Source: Acidobacteriota bacterium
GTDB lineage: Bacteria; Acidobacteriota; Vicinamibacteria; Marinacidobacterales; Marinacidobacteraceae
Reading direction: 5' to 3'
Assembly: GCA_022828085.1 (NCBI GenBank)
Contig: JAJEIY010000046.1
Location: 64,556 to 128,555 of the forward strand
DNA: 64,000 bases
Within the stretch, counting starts at the first letter, position 1, and every line of letters starts with the position of its first letter. The translations under genes were made by a program, and so were the position numbers. Below are positions 16,233-24,999 of this stretch, piece by piece. Under the pieces are notes generated by a model. That model ran no database searches. It was given only the letters and a program-made list of their open reading frames with translations, and was not told the DNA's origin.

Positions 16233-17194
16233 CTGGCCGCGCGGCCGCGCTCGTTCCCTTCGAACACCCGGCGCGGCTCGCTGTCCTGCGCGACGCCGGC
16301 CCCCAAGCCTGCTTCGCCGCGGAGGAATTCTTCACCGCGCGGATCCGGAACCCGCACACGCGCAAGGCCTACGCCATCCCGGTGCGACGATTCCTCCACT
16401 GGCTGGCTGCGCAGGACATCTCCCTCGTGGATACCACCCCCGGACACGCCGCGCGCTTCCTGGACGCCTACGGCGGCTCCATCCCCACCCAGAAACTCGC
16501 GCTTTCCGCGCTCCGGCACTTCTTCGACGTTCTCACGCTCCGCCATGCGGTCGTCATCAACCCCTTCCAGTCCGTCCGGCCACCGCGTTCCGAATCCCGC
16601 GAAGGCAAGACCCCCGAGATCACTGTCGCCCAGACACGCGACCTCATCGCTTCCATAGACGCGTCCTCGAGGCCCGGCGTGCGCGACCGAGCCATCCTCG
16701 GCACCCTCATTTATACCGGCGCCCGGGCCGGTGCCGTCGCCGCGCTCCGACTCCAGGACCTCCGCAACTACGGCGACCACCGAACGCTGCGCATGCGCGA
16801 AAAACGCGGCAAGCAGCGCGAAATCCCCGTCCGCATCGACCTCGACGCCTGGATCGCCGCCTACCTGGCCGCCGCCCAGATCCGCGACCAGCCCCAGGAC
16901 ACCCCCCTCTTCCGCGTCATCGCCCCGGGCTCGCCCACGGGGTTCGGCGACGCCGGCATCGAACCATGGACCCTGCGTTCCATGCTCAAGCGCCGGCTCC
17001 GGGCGGCGGGACTCCCGAGCTTCATCACCGTCCACAGCTTCCGGGCCATGGTCATCACCGACCTCCTCGACCAGGGCGTCCCCATGGAGGACGTCCAATA
17101 CCTGGTCGGCCATTCGGATCCCTCCACAACTCAGCTCTACGACCGGCGGAGCAGATCCGTCAGCCGCAACATCGTCGAGCGGATCTCCGTCTGA
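16229..17194 (+). CDS. Tyrosine recombinase/integrase (XerC/D-like)
   Basis: Catalytic motifs YTGARAGAVAALRLQDL, VHSFRAMVITDLLDQGVPMEDVQYLVGHSDPSTTQLYDRR. Confidence 0.9.
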   Translation: MTGRAAALVPFEHPARLAVLRDAGPQACFAAEEFFTARIRNPHTRKAYAIPVRRFLHWLAAQDISLVDTTPGHAARFLDAYGGSIPTQKLALSALRHFFDVLTLRHAVVINPFQSVRPPRSESREGKTPEITVAQTRDLIASIDASSRPGVRDRAILGTLIYTGARAGAVAALRLQDLRNYGDHRTLRMREKRGKQREIPVRIDLDAWIAAYLAAAQIRDQPQDTPLFRVIAPGSPTGFGDAGIEPWTLRSMLKRRLRAAGLPSFITVHSFRAMVITDLLDQGVPMEDVQYLVGHSDPSTTQLYDRRSRSVSRNIVERISV

Positions 17195-17919
17195 TGGCGG
17201 AATACGACCTTCCCCCCGGTCCGGCCGAACTCTTCGAGGCCGTCCGCGAGGCCTTCGGAGAGCACCTGGGCGGAGAACAGCACATGCGTCTAGGCGGAGG
17301 CACTGCCCTAGCGCTCCGCTGGGCGCACCGACACAGCACGGACGTGGACCTCTTCACCGATCAGGAGTCTTACAGCCGGCTCTGGGAACGCCGCGACGCG
17401 TTCCGGCGCACCATCGAGCAGCGGGCCGGCCCCGCCGAAGTCCTCACCGTGCTTCGCTGGAACACCAAGATCATTCTGCGGGGCGGCGAGGTCACCCTCT
17501 TTACCAGCCCTCCATGGACCGACCAGCCGCGCTCCGTCGATACGGTCCGCGGCACCCTCGTGCCGCTCGAAACCAACGCCGAGATACTCGTAAAAAAGCT
17601 CGCAGGCCGGATGCTGGACTCCGAAAGATTGCTGGCGCGGGACCTCTACGACTTCGCCGTCGCCCGACACCTCGACTCCGCCGCAGTCAAGGCCGCCGTG
17701 AAAAACACCGACGTCTCGGACCTCAAGCAACTGAAGCGCGAACTCCAGAGCCTCCCAGAGGGCTGGATGCAGCGAACCGACCAGCGTGCGCTCATCCGCC
17801 CTGCTTACCCCGACGAGGCGAAGGACCCTGCTCCCTTTGTCGCTGACCAGGTCCTGCGCGAGATTCTGTCCAGAACACCGTCGCGTCTCGAACGCTCCAC
17901 TCCTGCCTGGGAGCGCTGA
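17194..17919 (+). CDS. AbiEii-like nucleotidyltransferase (copy 2)
   Basis: LGGGTALALRWAHRHSTDVDLFT; RDLYDFAVARHLDS; ATG overlaps integrase stop. Confidence 0.82.
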   Translation: MAEYDLPPGPAELFEAVREAFGEHLGGEQHMRLGGGTALALRWAHRHSTDVDLFTDQESYSRLWERRDAFRRTIEQRAGPAEVLTVLRWNTKIILRGGEVTLFTSPPWTDQPRSVDTVRGTLVPLETNAEILVKKLAGRMLDSERLLARDLYDFAVARHLDSAAVKAAVKNTDVSDLKQLKRELQSLPEGWMQRTDQRALIRPAYPDEAKDPAPFVADQVLREILSRTPSRLERSTPAWER

Positions 17920-17927
17920 CACTTCCG

Positions 17928-18533
17928 ATGCTCGACATTGCAAAGATCCGCCACCATTACTTCAACCCGTCAGCCGAGGATTCGACACGGTTCCCCTCCC
18001 GCGAGGAGCTGTACGCCCGCGCGGAGCGACGCGCCGTCGAGCTTTGCATCCTGACCGGGGGAGACCCTCGCGAGGACGGCCTCGGCGAACACGGTGCCCT
18101 CATCGGGGGGGAGGGAAAGCCTCCTCGCCACATCTCCCGGGACCCGGAACTAGCGGATCGCGTCCCCTTTCCCCTCACCTGGTTCCAGCATCCGAAAGCC
18201 CTTTCGAAGCCCCCCACTCCCCCGGAACGAGTGCGCGGATTTTTCGCGCACCTGTCCGGTGGCCATCTCGCGGGCTATCCGGACAGGCCCACCGGGGCAG
18301 AGTTGGCCCGGATTTTCCGGGCCACGCGAATGACGGACGTCGAACGCGACCAGGTCTGGCACGTCTTCGCCTGCATCCACCTCTGGGATCTTCCCGGGCT
18401 CCTCTCTGCCGGAGGCATGTCCGTCTACGAGGTCGCCCGCGCCATCCGTCTCTCCCTGACGTTACGACCCCACGTCGTAGCCTGGATCAACCTCTTCGGT
18501 GTTCCGCCGGAGGAGAGTGCCCCGGAGCACTGA
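17928..18533 (+). CDS. NTase-linked partner protein (copy 2)
   Basis: MLDIAKIRHHYFNP, GLGEHGALIGGEGKP, HLAGYPDRPTGAELARIFR. Confidence 0.75.
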   Translation: MLDIAKIRHHYFNPSAEDSTRFPSREELYARAERRAVELCILTGGDPREDGLGEHGALIGGEGKPPRHISRDPELADRVPFPLTWFQHPKALSKPPTPPERVRGFFAHLSGGHLAGYPDRPTGAELARIFRATRMTDVERDQVWHVFACIHLWDLPGLLSAGGMSVYEVARAIRLSLTLRPHVVAWINLFGVPPEESAPEH

Positions 18534-18542
18534 ACGCGCACG

Positions 18543-19164
18543 ATGCTCGACCTTGCGAAGGTCCGCCGCCTCTACTTCAACCCCCCGCCGGACGACCCCG
18601 AGCGCGAGCCCACCCGGGAAGAACTCTGGGCCCGAGCAGAAAGCCGCGCGGTCGAGGCCTGTCTCCGCTGGGGAGGCGACCCCAAAGCGGAGGGGCTCGG
18701 CGAACATGGTGCTCTCATCGGCGGCCGGGGCAAACCGTTGCGGCGACTCACCTCGAATCCCGAGCGGAGCCTCCGCCGGCGCCCGCTTCCCCTGGCCTGG
18801 TTCGACACCCCTCGCGCCCGGGCGCGGCCGCCAGAACTCCGAAGAGATCCCACCATCTTGTGAGCACCTCTCGGCAGCTCATCTCGCTGGCTATCCGGAC
18901 CGGCCCTTCGGCGCTGCGCTCGCCCGCATTTTCCGCTCGCCCGAGCTTTCAGCGGTGGAACGCGACCAGCTCCGGCATATCTTTGCCTGCATCCGTCTCC
19001 GGGATCTCGGCCATCTTCTTGGCTGGGGCGGCCTCTCTGTCTACGAAGCTGCTCGCGCCGTCCACCTCTCTGGAACTCGACGTGGCGACGTCGTCGCATG
19101 GATAAACCAGTTCGCCGCCCGCCCCAAACCCGCCGGGCGACAAGCACAGGAACACACACCATGA
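18543..19164 (+). pseudogene. NTase-linked partner protein (copy 3), split by a +1 frame change at 18861
   Basis: MLDLAKVRRLYFNPPPDD...RRDPTIL* then in +1 frame EHLSAAHLAGYPDRPFGAALARIFRSPEL... Confidence 0.7.
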
Positions 19165-20678
19165 ATTCCACTCGCTCTCTCGCCCTCCTCGCCGCCCTGG
19201 CCCTGGTCAGCTGCTCCTCTCCGGAAAACAAGGCGCGCTCTCTTGCGGCCGACCTCGAAGCTCGTATCGCGCGTGGTGAAGTCGATCTATCCGCATTTGA
19301 TAACGCCGTCGCAGAAGCTGGGTTTACACTCAACGAGGCGGCGGCGGTGAGCCACATCTTTCAGCCGGCCAGGGTTTGCCTATCCATCGCCCAACAACTC
19401 CGCGACTATGCTGAAAACAGCCGCACCAGCGCCGGCAGCCGGGTCCACCTTGAGCAAAATCCCCCCTCGCTCTCCTTCTCGTGGGGGCGCGGAACGCCCC
19501 CCGTGCCCACCCCGCTCGACGATCTCCGAGCCTCGGCGACCACCATCGTCGAAAAATTGCCGGCGCAAATTGACGAGCTCGTTCGCGCGCTACGTGCGCT
19601 CGCCGAGACCGAAGCCAACCCGTGCGTGTCCCAGCTGATCGACACGCAGATCGCCGCTTACTACGACGAGCACACAACCGCCGCCGCAGATCTCTCGCCC
19701 CTGATCGCCGCGGCCGACCGCACAGCCGTGGAATCCGGCCATCGCAACGCCACGATTCTCACCTACTACCTCGACGATTTCACCCAAGACATCAACCGCC
19801 TCAGGCGTCTGGCCGCCCAGCGACAATCGAGGTTACTGACGGACGACGAGCGGCGCGAGCAGCTGGAACAGGAGGCGCAGCAGCGGCACGAACAAATGGA
19901 GCAGCGCCGCCGCGAAGACGCCGAAAAAAGGGAACAGGCGCACATCGCGGCCGCCGCCCGGGCTGAAGAGATTCGGCCTCAGGCCGTTGCGGCGGTCGAA
20001 GCCGCCGCCGCTCGCCGCGACGAACTCCTGAACATCCTCCGGACTCTCGCCGAGGCCCAGCACTCCTTCGGCGAGCGCCGTCTCGTCGAACACGAAATCG
20101 CAAACCAAGAGCGTTCCGCGAATCGCCGCCTGACACAGATCCGCGCCCTCCTCAACGATCGCGACAATCTCGGCTCGATTGAGGCCGCCCTCAGCGAGGC
20201 CAACGTCATGGCCGACGGCCTTCAGCCCACGATCGAAAAAGCCAATGCGCGCCTCTCCTCCCTGCAGCGTTCGGGTGTTCCAGAAGCCGCAGCGTCCACC
20301 CCAGGATCTGCGCCTTCCCGCCAAGAAGCTTCGCCGGCAGACGCGCCGCCGATCTCAGCAGCGGCGGCTGCCCCAGAGCCCCCCACCATCGATGAAATCC
20401 GCGCCGAAGCCACTACGGCCATGAACGAGTTGGAGGCGCTCCACGACGAGCTGATCCGGATCCTCGAGGCGCGGATCGCCGCCGCTGCGGGCGACCCCGC
20501 GGCAACGAACAGTGCCACTAACGCCCTCACCCTCGCACAACTCGCCAAACGACAGGACATGGACCGGCTGCGCGGCGACGTCGCTGCCGACGCACAGTGG
20601 CGCCTCGAAGGGGCGATCAGCCACGCCGCGATCGTCCGAGACCAGCTCCAGGCACAAATCGCCGACCTGCAGCGGTGA
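19161..20678 (+). CDS. Putative lipoprotein, long coiled coil
   Basis: MNSTRSLALLAALALVSCSS lipobox; C-terminal segment paralogous to the TonB-fusion protein coiled coil. Confidence 0.65.
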   Translation: MNSTRSLALLAALALVSCSSPENKARSLAADLEARIARGEVDLSAFDNAVAEAGFTLNEAAAVSHIFQPARVCLSIAQQLRDYAENSRTSAGSRVHLEQNPPSLSFSWGRGTPPVPTPLDDLRASATTIVEKLPAQIDELVRALRALAETEANPCVSQLIDTQIAAYYDEHTTAAADLSPLIAAADRTAVESGHRNATILTYYLDDFTQDINRLRRLAAQRQSRLLTDDERREQLEQEAQQRHEQMEQRRREDAEKREQAHIAAAARAEEIRPQAVAAVEAAAARRDELLNILRTLAEAQHSFGERRLVEHEIANQERSANRRLTQIRALLNDRDNLGSIEAALSEANVMADGLQPTIEKANARLSSLQRSGVPEAAASTPGSAPSRQEASPADAPPISAAAAAPEPPTIDEIRAEATTAMNELEALHDELIRILEARIAAAAGDPAATNSATNALTLAQLAKRQDMDRLRGDVAADAQWRLEGAISHAAIVRDQLQAQIADLQR

Positions 20679-20798
20679 CCGCGCAATGGTGCCCACAATG
20701 GGCTACTCCTGACTTGACGCTTCCCGGCCCATTCGGCTAGTACGCTCCCCGCAAAGCTCGCGAACCCGGCGAACTCCAACCGATCCCCCGATCGGCCG

Positions 20799-21230
20799 AT
20801 GAGCACTCCACCCGCAGACTGCCCCGACTGCGGCGATACTTGCTGGGTCGACGCCAAGCGCCCCGACGGTTCCCCCGCCGTCGCCCCCTGCCCCACCTGC
20901 GTCCCCGATACTCCGGCGTCGCGGCCCCGGCACGAGCGCCAGGAACGTCTCCCTCTCGCCGCCGATCCGGTCCGTCTCGGCGCCCTCTTCGGGCTCCCTG
21001 ACAACGTCGCCAACAGCCCGACCGGTCTACCCTTTGCGCAACCCGTCGAGCACCGCCAGCGGCCCCAAGCCGCGCATGCACTCAACGCTGCACCCGGACC
21101 TTACTCATCCTTATCGGAAGTCGCGCCAGCGACTTTCGATAAGGATTTGCCTCGGCACACGGCCACGTTGCGCGCGACATCCGATAAGGGCGCGGTGCTT
21201 ATCCGAAGTTGCTGGCGCAACATCCGATAA
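20799..21230 (+). CDS. Small Cys-rich (zinc-ribbon-like) protein; C-terminus read through att-like repeats
   Basis: CPDCGDTCW...CPTC; C-terminal ~45 codons overlap palindromic repeats. Confidence 0.4.
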   Translation: MSTPPADCPDCGDTCWVDAKRPDGSPAVAPCPTCVPDTPASRPRHERQERLPLAADPVRLGALFGLPDNVANSPTGLPFAQPVEHRQRPQAAHALNAAPGPYSSLSEVAPATFDKDLPRHTATLRATSDKGAVLIRSCWRNIR

Positions 21231-21232
21231 GC
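21107..21232. repeat. att-like array: five ~16-bp arms forming two palindromes plus one single arm
   Basis: 21107-21124/21129-21146 (18-bp arms, 1 mismatch, gcca loop); 21174-21189; 21197-21212/21217-21232 (tggc loop). Confidence 0.8.
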
Positions 21233-21353
21233 GCGCCCGGCCGGATCTACGGGCCCCCGGGGTCGCGAGGCGGGGTTCGCTGCGGCCGAGGCAACTCCAG
21301 AGGCCAATGTCGGCGCGCCGACATTCCCGGCGAGGACCGCCGGCCGCGTGCCG

Positions 21354-21818
21354 TCAGTCGTCCGGTGAACCGAACCGCTCCCGGAGCCGCGCCGTGCGAT
21401 ACGCGAAGATCCGTTCGAGGTCGGGGGCCACCAGGTAGCGGTCGATCAGCCAGCCTCCGGGCGCCTCGTAGCGCACCTCGTCGGAAGCGATCACCACCGG
21501 TTCCCTGCCCGGGCGCTCTTCGATATCGAACCGGTGCTCGTGAATCCAGCTTCGGTAGGGCCCGATCACCTGTTCGTCCACGAAGCGATGCGGCGGTTCC
21601 CAGGCGGTGATCTCGCTGCGCCAGCGAAGCGGTAGACCGTGAAGACGCAGCCGATAGTCGATCTGCGTGCCGCGGGCCATCCGGATCTCGCCTTCGGTCA
21701 GGACCCGGAAGCGGAGCCAGGGCGGCGTGAGCACTTCCAGGTTCCCGGCATTCGAAAAGAAGCCAAACACCGCATCCGGCGGCGCCGCCAGTGCTACGGA
21801 ACATCGAAGGACCGGCAT
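21354..21818 (-). CDS. SRPBCC (START-like) family protein
   Basis: LAAPPDAVFGFFSNAGNLEVLTPPWLRFRVL. Confidence 0.75.
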   Translation of the reverse strand: MPVLRCSVALAAPPDAVFGFFSNAGNLEVLTPPWLRFRVLTEGEIRMARGTQIDYRLRLHGLPLRWRSEITAWEPPHRFVDEQVIGPYRSWIHEHRFDIEERPGREPVVIASDEVRYEAPGGWLIDRYLVAPDLERIFAYRTARLRERFGSPDD

Positions 21819-21955
21819 GCGTTCCTGATGCTAACCTTCCCCGGTTACTCCTCTTGACGCGCTGAGCGGGCGGCGCCAGACCGGTGGCCTACCCACCCGC
21901 CGTCCTCCGAAACGAAGTCCCGGCCGAGAGTGGCGGGCACGAGGCAACATTCGGC

Positions 21956-22381
21956 ATGGCGGACAACGTAGCGGCCCCCGAGGCCCGGATTCCCGGCATC
22001 GACTACGAACCGAAGCCGGGCGGGAACGAAAACGCCAAGCAGAAGGCGAACGGCTCGGCCCCGGCCTCCTATTCGATGCTCGAGCCCCGGATGAAGGCCA
22101 TCTACGGTCAGTTCTACAAGGAGACCTACTTTTCCGAGAACAAGCATCTCGAGCCGAAGGTCCAGGAACTGATCGCCCTCGCCTGCTCCCTGATCGCCCA
22201 GTGCGAGGGTTGCCTCGACGGCCACGTGAAGAAGGCCCTCAAGCTGGGGGCTACCAAGGAAGAGATCAGCGAGGCCATCGTGATCGCGATCGGCATCAAC
22301 GCCGCCGCGATCGTCGATCAGACGGACCGGACCGCGGCCCGGCTCGGGCTCAACCACTTTCCGGCCAAGACCCGGCTCTAG
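21956..22381 (+). CDS. Carboxymuconolactone decarboxylase (AhpD-like) family protein
   Basis: ELIALACSLIAQCEGCLDGHVKKALKLGATKEEISEAIVIAI. Confidence 0.85.
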   Translation: MADNVAAPEARIPGIDYEPKPGGNENAKQKANGSAPASYSMLEPRMKAIYGQFYKETYFSENKHLEPKVQELIALACSLIAQCEGCLDGHVKKALKLGATKEEISEAIVIAIGINAAAIVDQTDRTAARLGLNHFPAKTRL

Positions 22382-22393
22382 GCTCGGAGCCGC

Positions 22394-23491
22394 CTAGGGG
22401 CCGAAGACCCCCTCCCCCGCCCCGCCCGGCTCGGGCCGGCTGGTGCGTTGCGAGGCCAACGCCTCCCGTTCGGCGTCCGCGACGTCCGCTTCGACCCGCG
22501 CTTCGATCTCCTCCAGCACGGTGTCGGCCACCGGCGCCCCTCCGGCGCCGCCCTGCCGCAGAAACGCGCGATAGGTGCGGACCGGGTCCCGCCGGCCGTA
22601 GTGCGCGAAGAGGTCGGCCGGGAGGATCCTCCGGCTCTCGCCCTCGTCGTGGGTGGCGTGCCCTCCCATCCGGAACGTGTCCGCAACCACGAACACGGGC
22701 CGGGAATCGGCGAGGGCCTCCCGTCGGGCGAGCGCGGTGCCCGCGAACACGTCGAGCACGTTGTTGCCGTCCACCCGCAGGCCGGAGATTCCGTATGCGC
22801 CGCCGAGTTGAGCGAGCCGTTCGTCCCCGCCCTCCGCCAGCGGGGTCCCGAGCGCGATCCGGTTGTTCTGGATCACCACGACGAGCGCCGCCCGGAGCGC
22901 GACGGCGGACACCATCCCCTCATGGAACGCGGCGGTCCCCGTCGTGCCGTCTCCTGCCCAGGTTAGCGCCACCCTCGTTTCTCCCCGAAGCCGGAAAGCG
23001 AGGGCCAGCCCCGCGCACACCGGCACGAGGGAGCCGACCATGCTGATTGGGGCAACGATGCCCTGGTCCAGGTCCCCGAAGTGGAGGTCCCTGCCCCGGG
23101 CCGGCCCGTCCTCGGTACCGAGGGCCCCCCGGAACATGGAGGCGAGGCTCATCCCCCGCTCATGGCACGCGCCGATGTTGCGGATCATCGGTCCGACGAC
23201 GTCGCCCGCTTCGAGCGCGTGGCACGCCCCCACGGTCACGGCTTCCTCACCCGGCCCGAGCCACGCTTTGGACAGTACTCCCGACCGGACCCAGCGCTTG
23301 AGCTGGAGGTCGTGGAGCCGGTTCCGGACGAGGCCCTCGTAGAGCCGGAGTCTTGCGGGCTCCGCGAGCCCTCGAACAATGGGGGCGCGCCGGGCGTCCT
23401 CCAGGGCGGTCGTCCCGAATTCACGGACGAGGTCCGGATCCTCGGTCCAGTCGAGGTATTCGGGAGGATCGAGTCCGGGGACGGCCCTCAC
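22394..23491 (-). CDS. Thiamine-dependent dehydrogenase E1 alpha (pyruvate/2-oxo acid)
   Basis: VTWAGDGTTGTAAFHEGMVSAVALRAALVVVIQNNRIALGTP; GTGA overlap with upstream gene. Confidence 0.85.
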   Translation of the reverse strand: MRAVPGLDPPEYLDWTEDPDLVREFGTTALEDARRAPIVRGLAEPARLRLYEGLVRNRLHDLQLKRWVRSGVLSKAWLGPGEEAVTVGACHALEAGDVVGPMIRNIGACHERGMSLASMFRGALGTEDGPARGRDLHFGDLDQGIVAPISMVGSLVPVCAGLALAFRLRGETRVALTWAGDGTTGTAAFHEGMVSAVALRAALVVVIQNNRIALGTPLAEGGDERLAQLGGAYGISGLRVDGNNVLDVFAGTALARREALADSRPVFVVADTFRMGGHATHDEGESRRILPADLFAHYGRRDPVRTYRAFLRQGGAGGAPVADTVLEEIEARVEADVADAEREALASQRTSRPEPGGAGEGVFGP

Positions 23492-24999
23492 GCCGAGCGG
23501 GAAACGCCGTTCCAGCGGACGAGTTCGCCCGCGATCAGGTTTTCGACCGCGTCGGCGTTCCAGGAATTGCGGAGGCCGTTCGTCATGACCGAAAAACCGA
23601 GCGCCCGGTGCTCGGCCGCGAGAGGAAAAGCGACGCCCGAGAGCGAACTGACGCCGCTGAGGGTTCCCGTCTTCGCCATCACCCGTCCGAGGGTTTCTTC
23701 TCCCCACAAGCGCCGGGCAAGGGTGCCGTCCACCCCGGAAACGGCCAGCGAACAGAGAAAGTCGGTCCGGAGTTCCGGCTGGCTGTAGAGGTCGCGAACG
23801 ACCGCGACGAGGAGGCGCGCACTCAGGCGGTTCTTCCTTGAGAGTCCGGAGCCGTCGTCGATCGTGAAACTGCCGGCCGGAAACCCGAGTCCCACGAGAT
23901 ACTCCTCGATGGCCCGCACGCCCTTCTCCCGTGTTCCGGGCGGTCCCCAGCGATGGGCTCCGACGGCGAACAGGAGCTGTTCGGCGGACCAGTTGTTGCT
24001 GTACTTGCCGAGTGCCTCGACGACCTGGGTCAGGGGCGCCGACTCGTGGCGGTACAGCAGGAGCTTTTGGCGGGCGGCGGGGACGGGGCCGCGCCTCGGT
24101 TCGCCGGCCACGTGCACGCCGCGTTCGATGAGCTTCCCCTTCAGGGCGTAGCCGAAATAGAGGGCCGGCTCCGTTGCGGTGAAGCGGGCGACGCGTTCGT
24201 TGCCGCCCCTGAGGATGCGGCCCTGGAGCCGAATCCGGCGCGCGCCCCGGCGCTGCGCCAGGATGTAGGGGCGCCCCGAGTTGCGCAGCACCATGCGGTT
24301 CTGAACGGCGTAGTACCCATACCCCTCATCGCGAACGGCCGGCTGCTGGCCGTCCCCGGGCACGCCGGCGACCTCCACCCGGTTCCAGTGGTAGCCGAGG
24401 GCGCTCTGGATGGGCTCCTTGTACCGGATCCGCCGCCTCACGAGCGCCTGGTCGGTTTCCTGGACTTCCAGGAAAGAGTCGTCCAGCACGATATCGCCCC
24501 GGATCTCGGTCAGCCCGAAGGCCGCCAGGGAGTCCGCGATGAAGTCCATGTCGTGCCGCTGGAGACTGGGGTCCCCGGAGCCGATGACATGGACCGGCCC
24601 CTCGATGACCCCTTCCTCGGTGGGCGGCGCATCCACGAGCAGACGGGTGGGAAAGCGGTAGCTCGGTCCCAGATAGTGGAGACACGCGCCCGTGATCGGC
24701 AGCTTCATCCCCGAGGCCGGCACGTAGCCGCGGTCCGCGTTGTGGCTGAAGAGCGCGGCCCCGGTGGCCAGATCCTCCACGTGGATGCCGATGGCGCGAC
24801 GGAGGCCGAAACGCCTCCGAACCGCGTGGAGGCGCCGGTCGAGTTCAGCGAGCGAGTCGTCGGAGAAAGGCGCCGCCCGTTCTCCCGCGAAGGCCGGCCC
24901 CCCGGCGGCCAGCAGCGCCCCGCCGGAGAGGACGCGCAGAGCCCGGCGCCGATCCACCCGCCAGTCGGCGCCGGGATACCGGGGACGGTGACCGCTCAC
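23488..24999 (-). CDS. D-alanyl-D-alanine carboxypeptidase/endopeptidase (PBP4 family)
   Basis: PASGMKLPITG (SxxK), KYSNNWSAEQLL (SxN), MAKTGTLSGVSSLSG (KTG). Confidence 0.88.
   Translation of the reverse strand: MSGHRPRYPGADWRVDRRRALRVLSGGALLAAGGPAFAGERAAPFSDDSLAELDRRLHAVRRRFGLRRAIGIHVEDLATGAALFSHNADRGYVPASGMKLPITGACLHYLGPSYRFPTRLLVDAPPTEEGVIEGPVHVIGSGDPSLQRHDMDFIADSLAAFGLTEIRGDIVLDDSFLEVQETDQALVRRRIRYKEPIQSALGYHWNRVEVAGVPGDGQQPAVRDEGYGYYAVQNRMVLRNSGRPYILAQRRGARRIRLQGRILRGGNERVARFTATEPALYFGYALKGKLIERGVHVAGEPRRGPVPAARQKLLLYRHESAPLTQVVEALGKYSNNWSAEQLLFAVGAHRWGPPGTREKGVRAIEEYLVGLGFPAGSFTIDDGSGLSRKNRLSARLLVAVVRDLYSQPELRTDFLCSLAVSGVDGTLARRLWGEETLGRVMAKTGTLSGVSSLSGVAFPLAAEHRALGFSVMTNGLRNSWNADAVENLIAGELVRWNGVSRSA

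Noticed and set aside
1-21232. tRNA gene as integration target
   Set aside because: No convincing T-loop/acceptor pairing found by eye near 21.1-21.3 kb; the few GTTCGAATC-like strings (e.g. ~9.79 and ~10.35 kb) lie inside genes without cloverleaf context.
22201-23046. 281-aa plus-strand Arg/Pro-rich ORF
   Set aside because: Antisense to the dehydrogenase E1 alpha gene, low-complexity composition.
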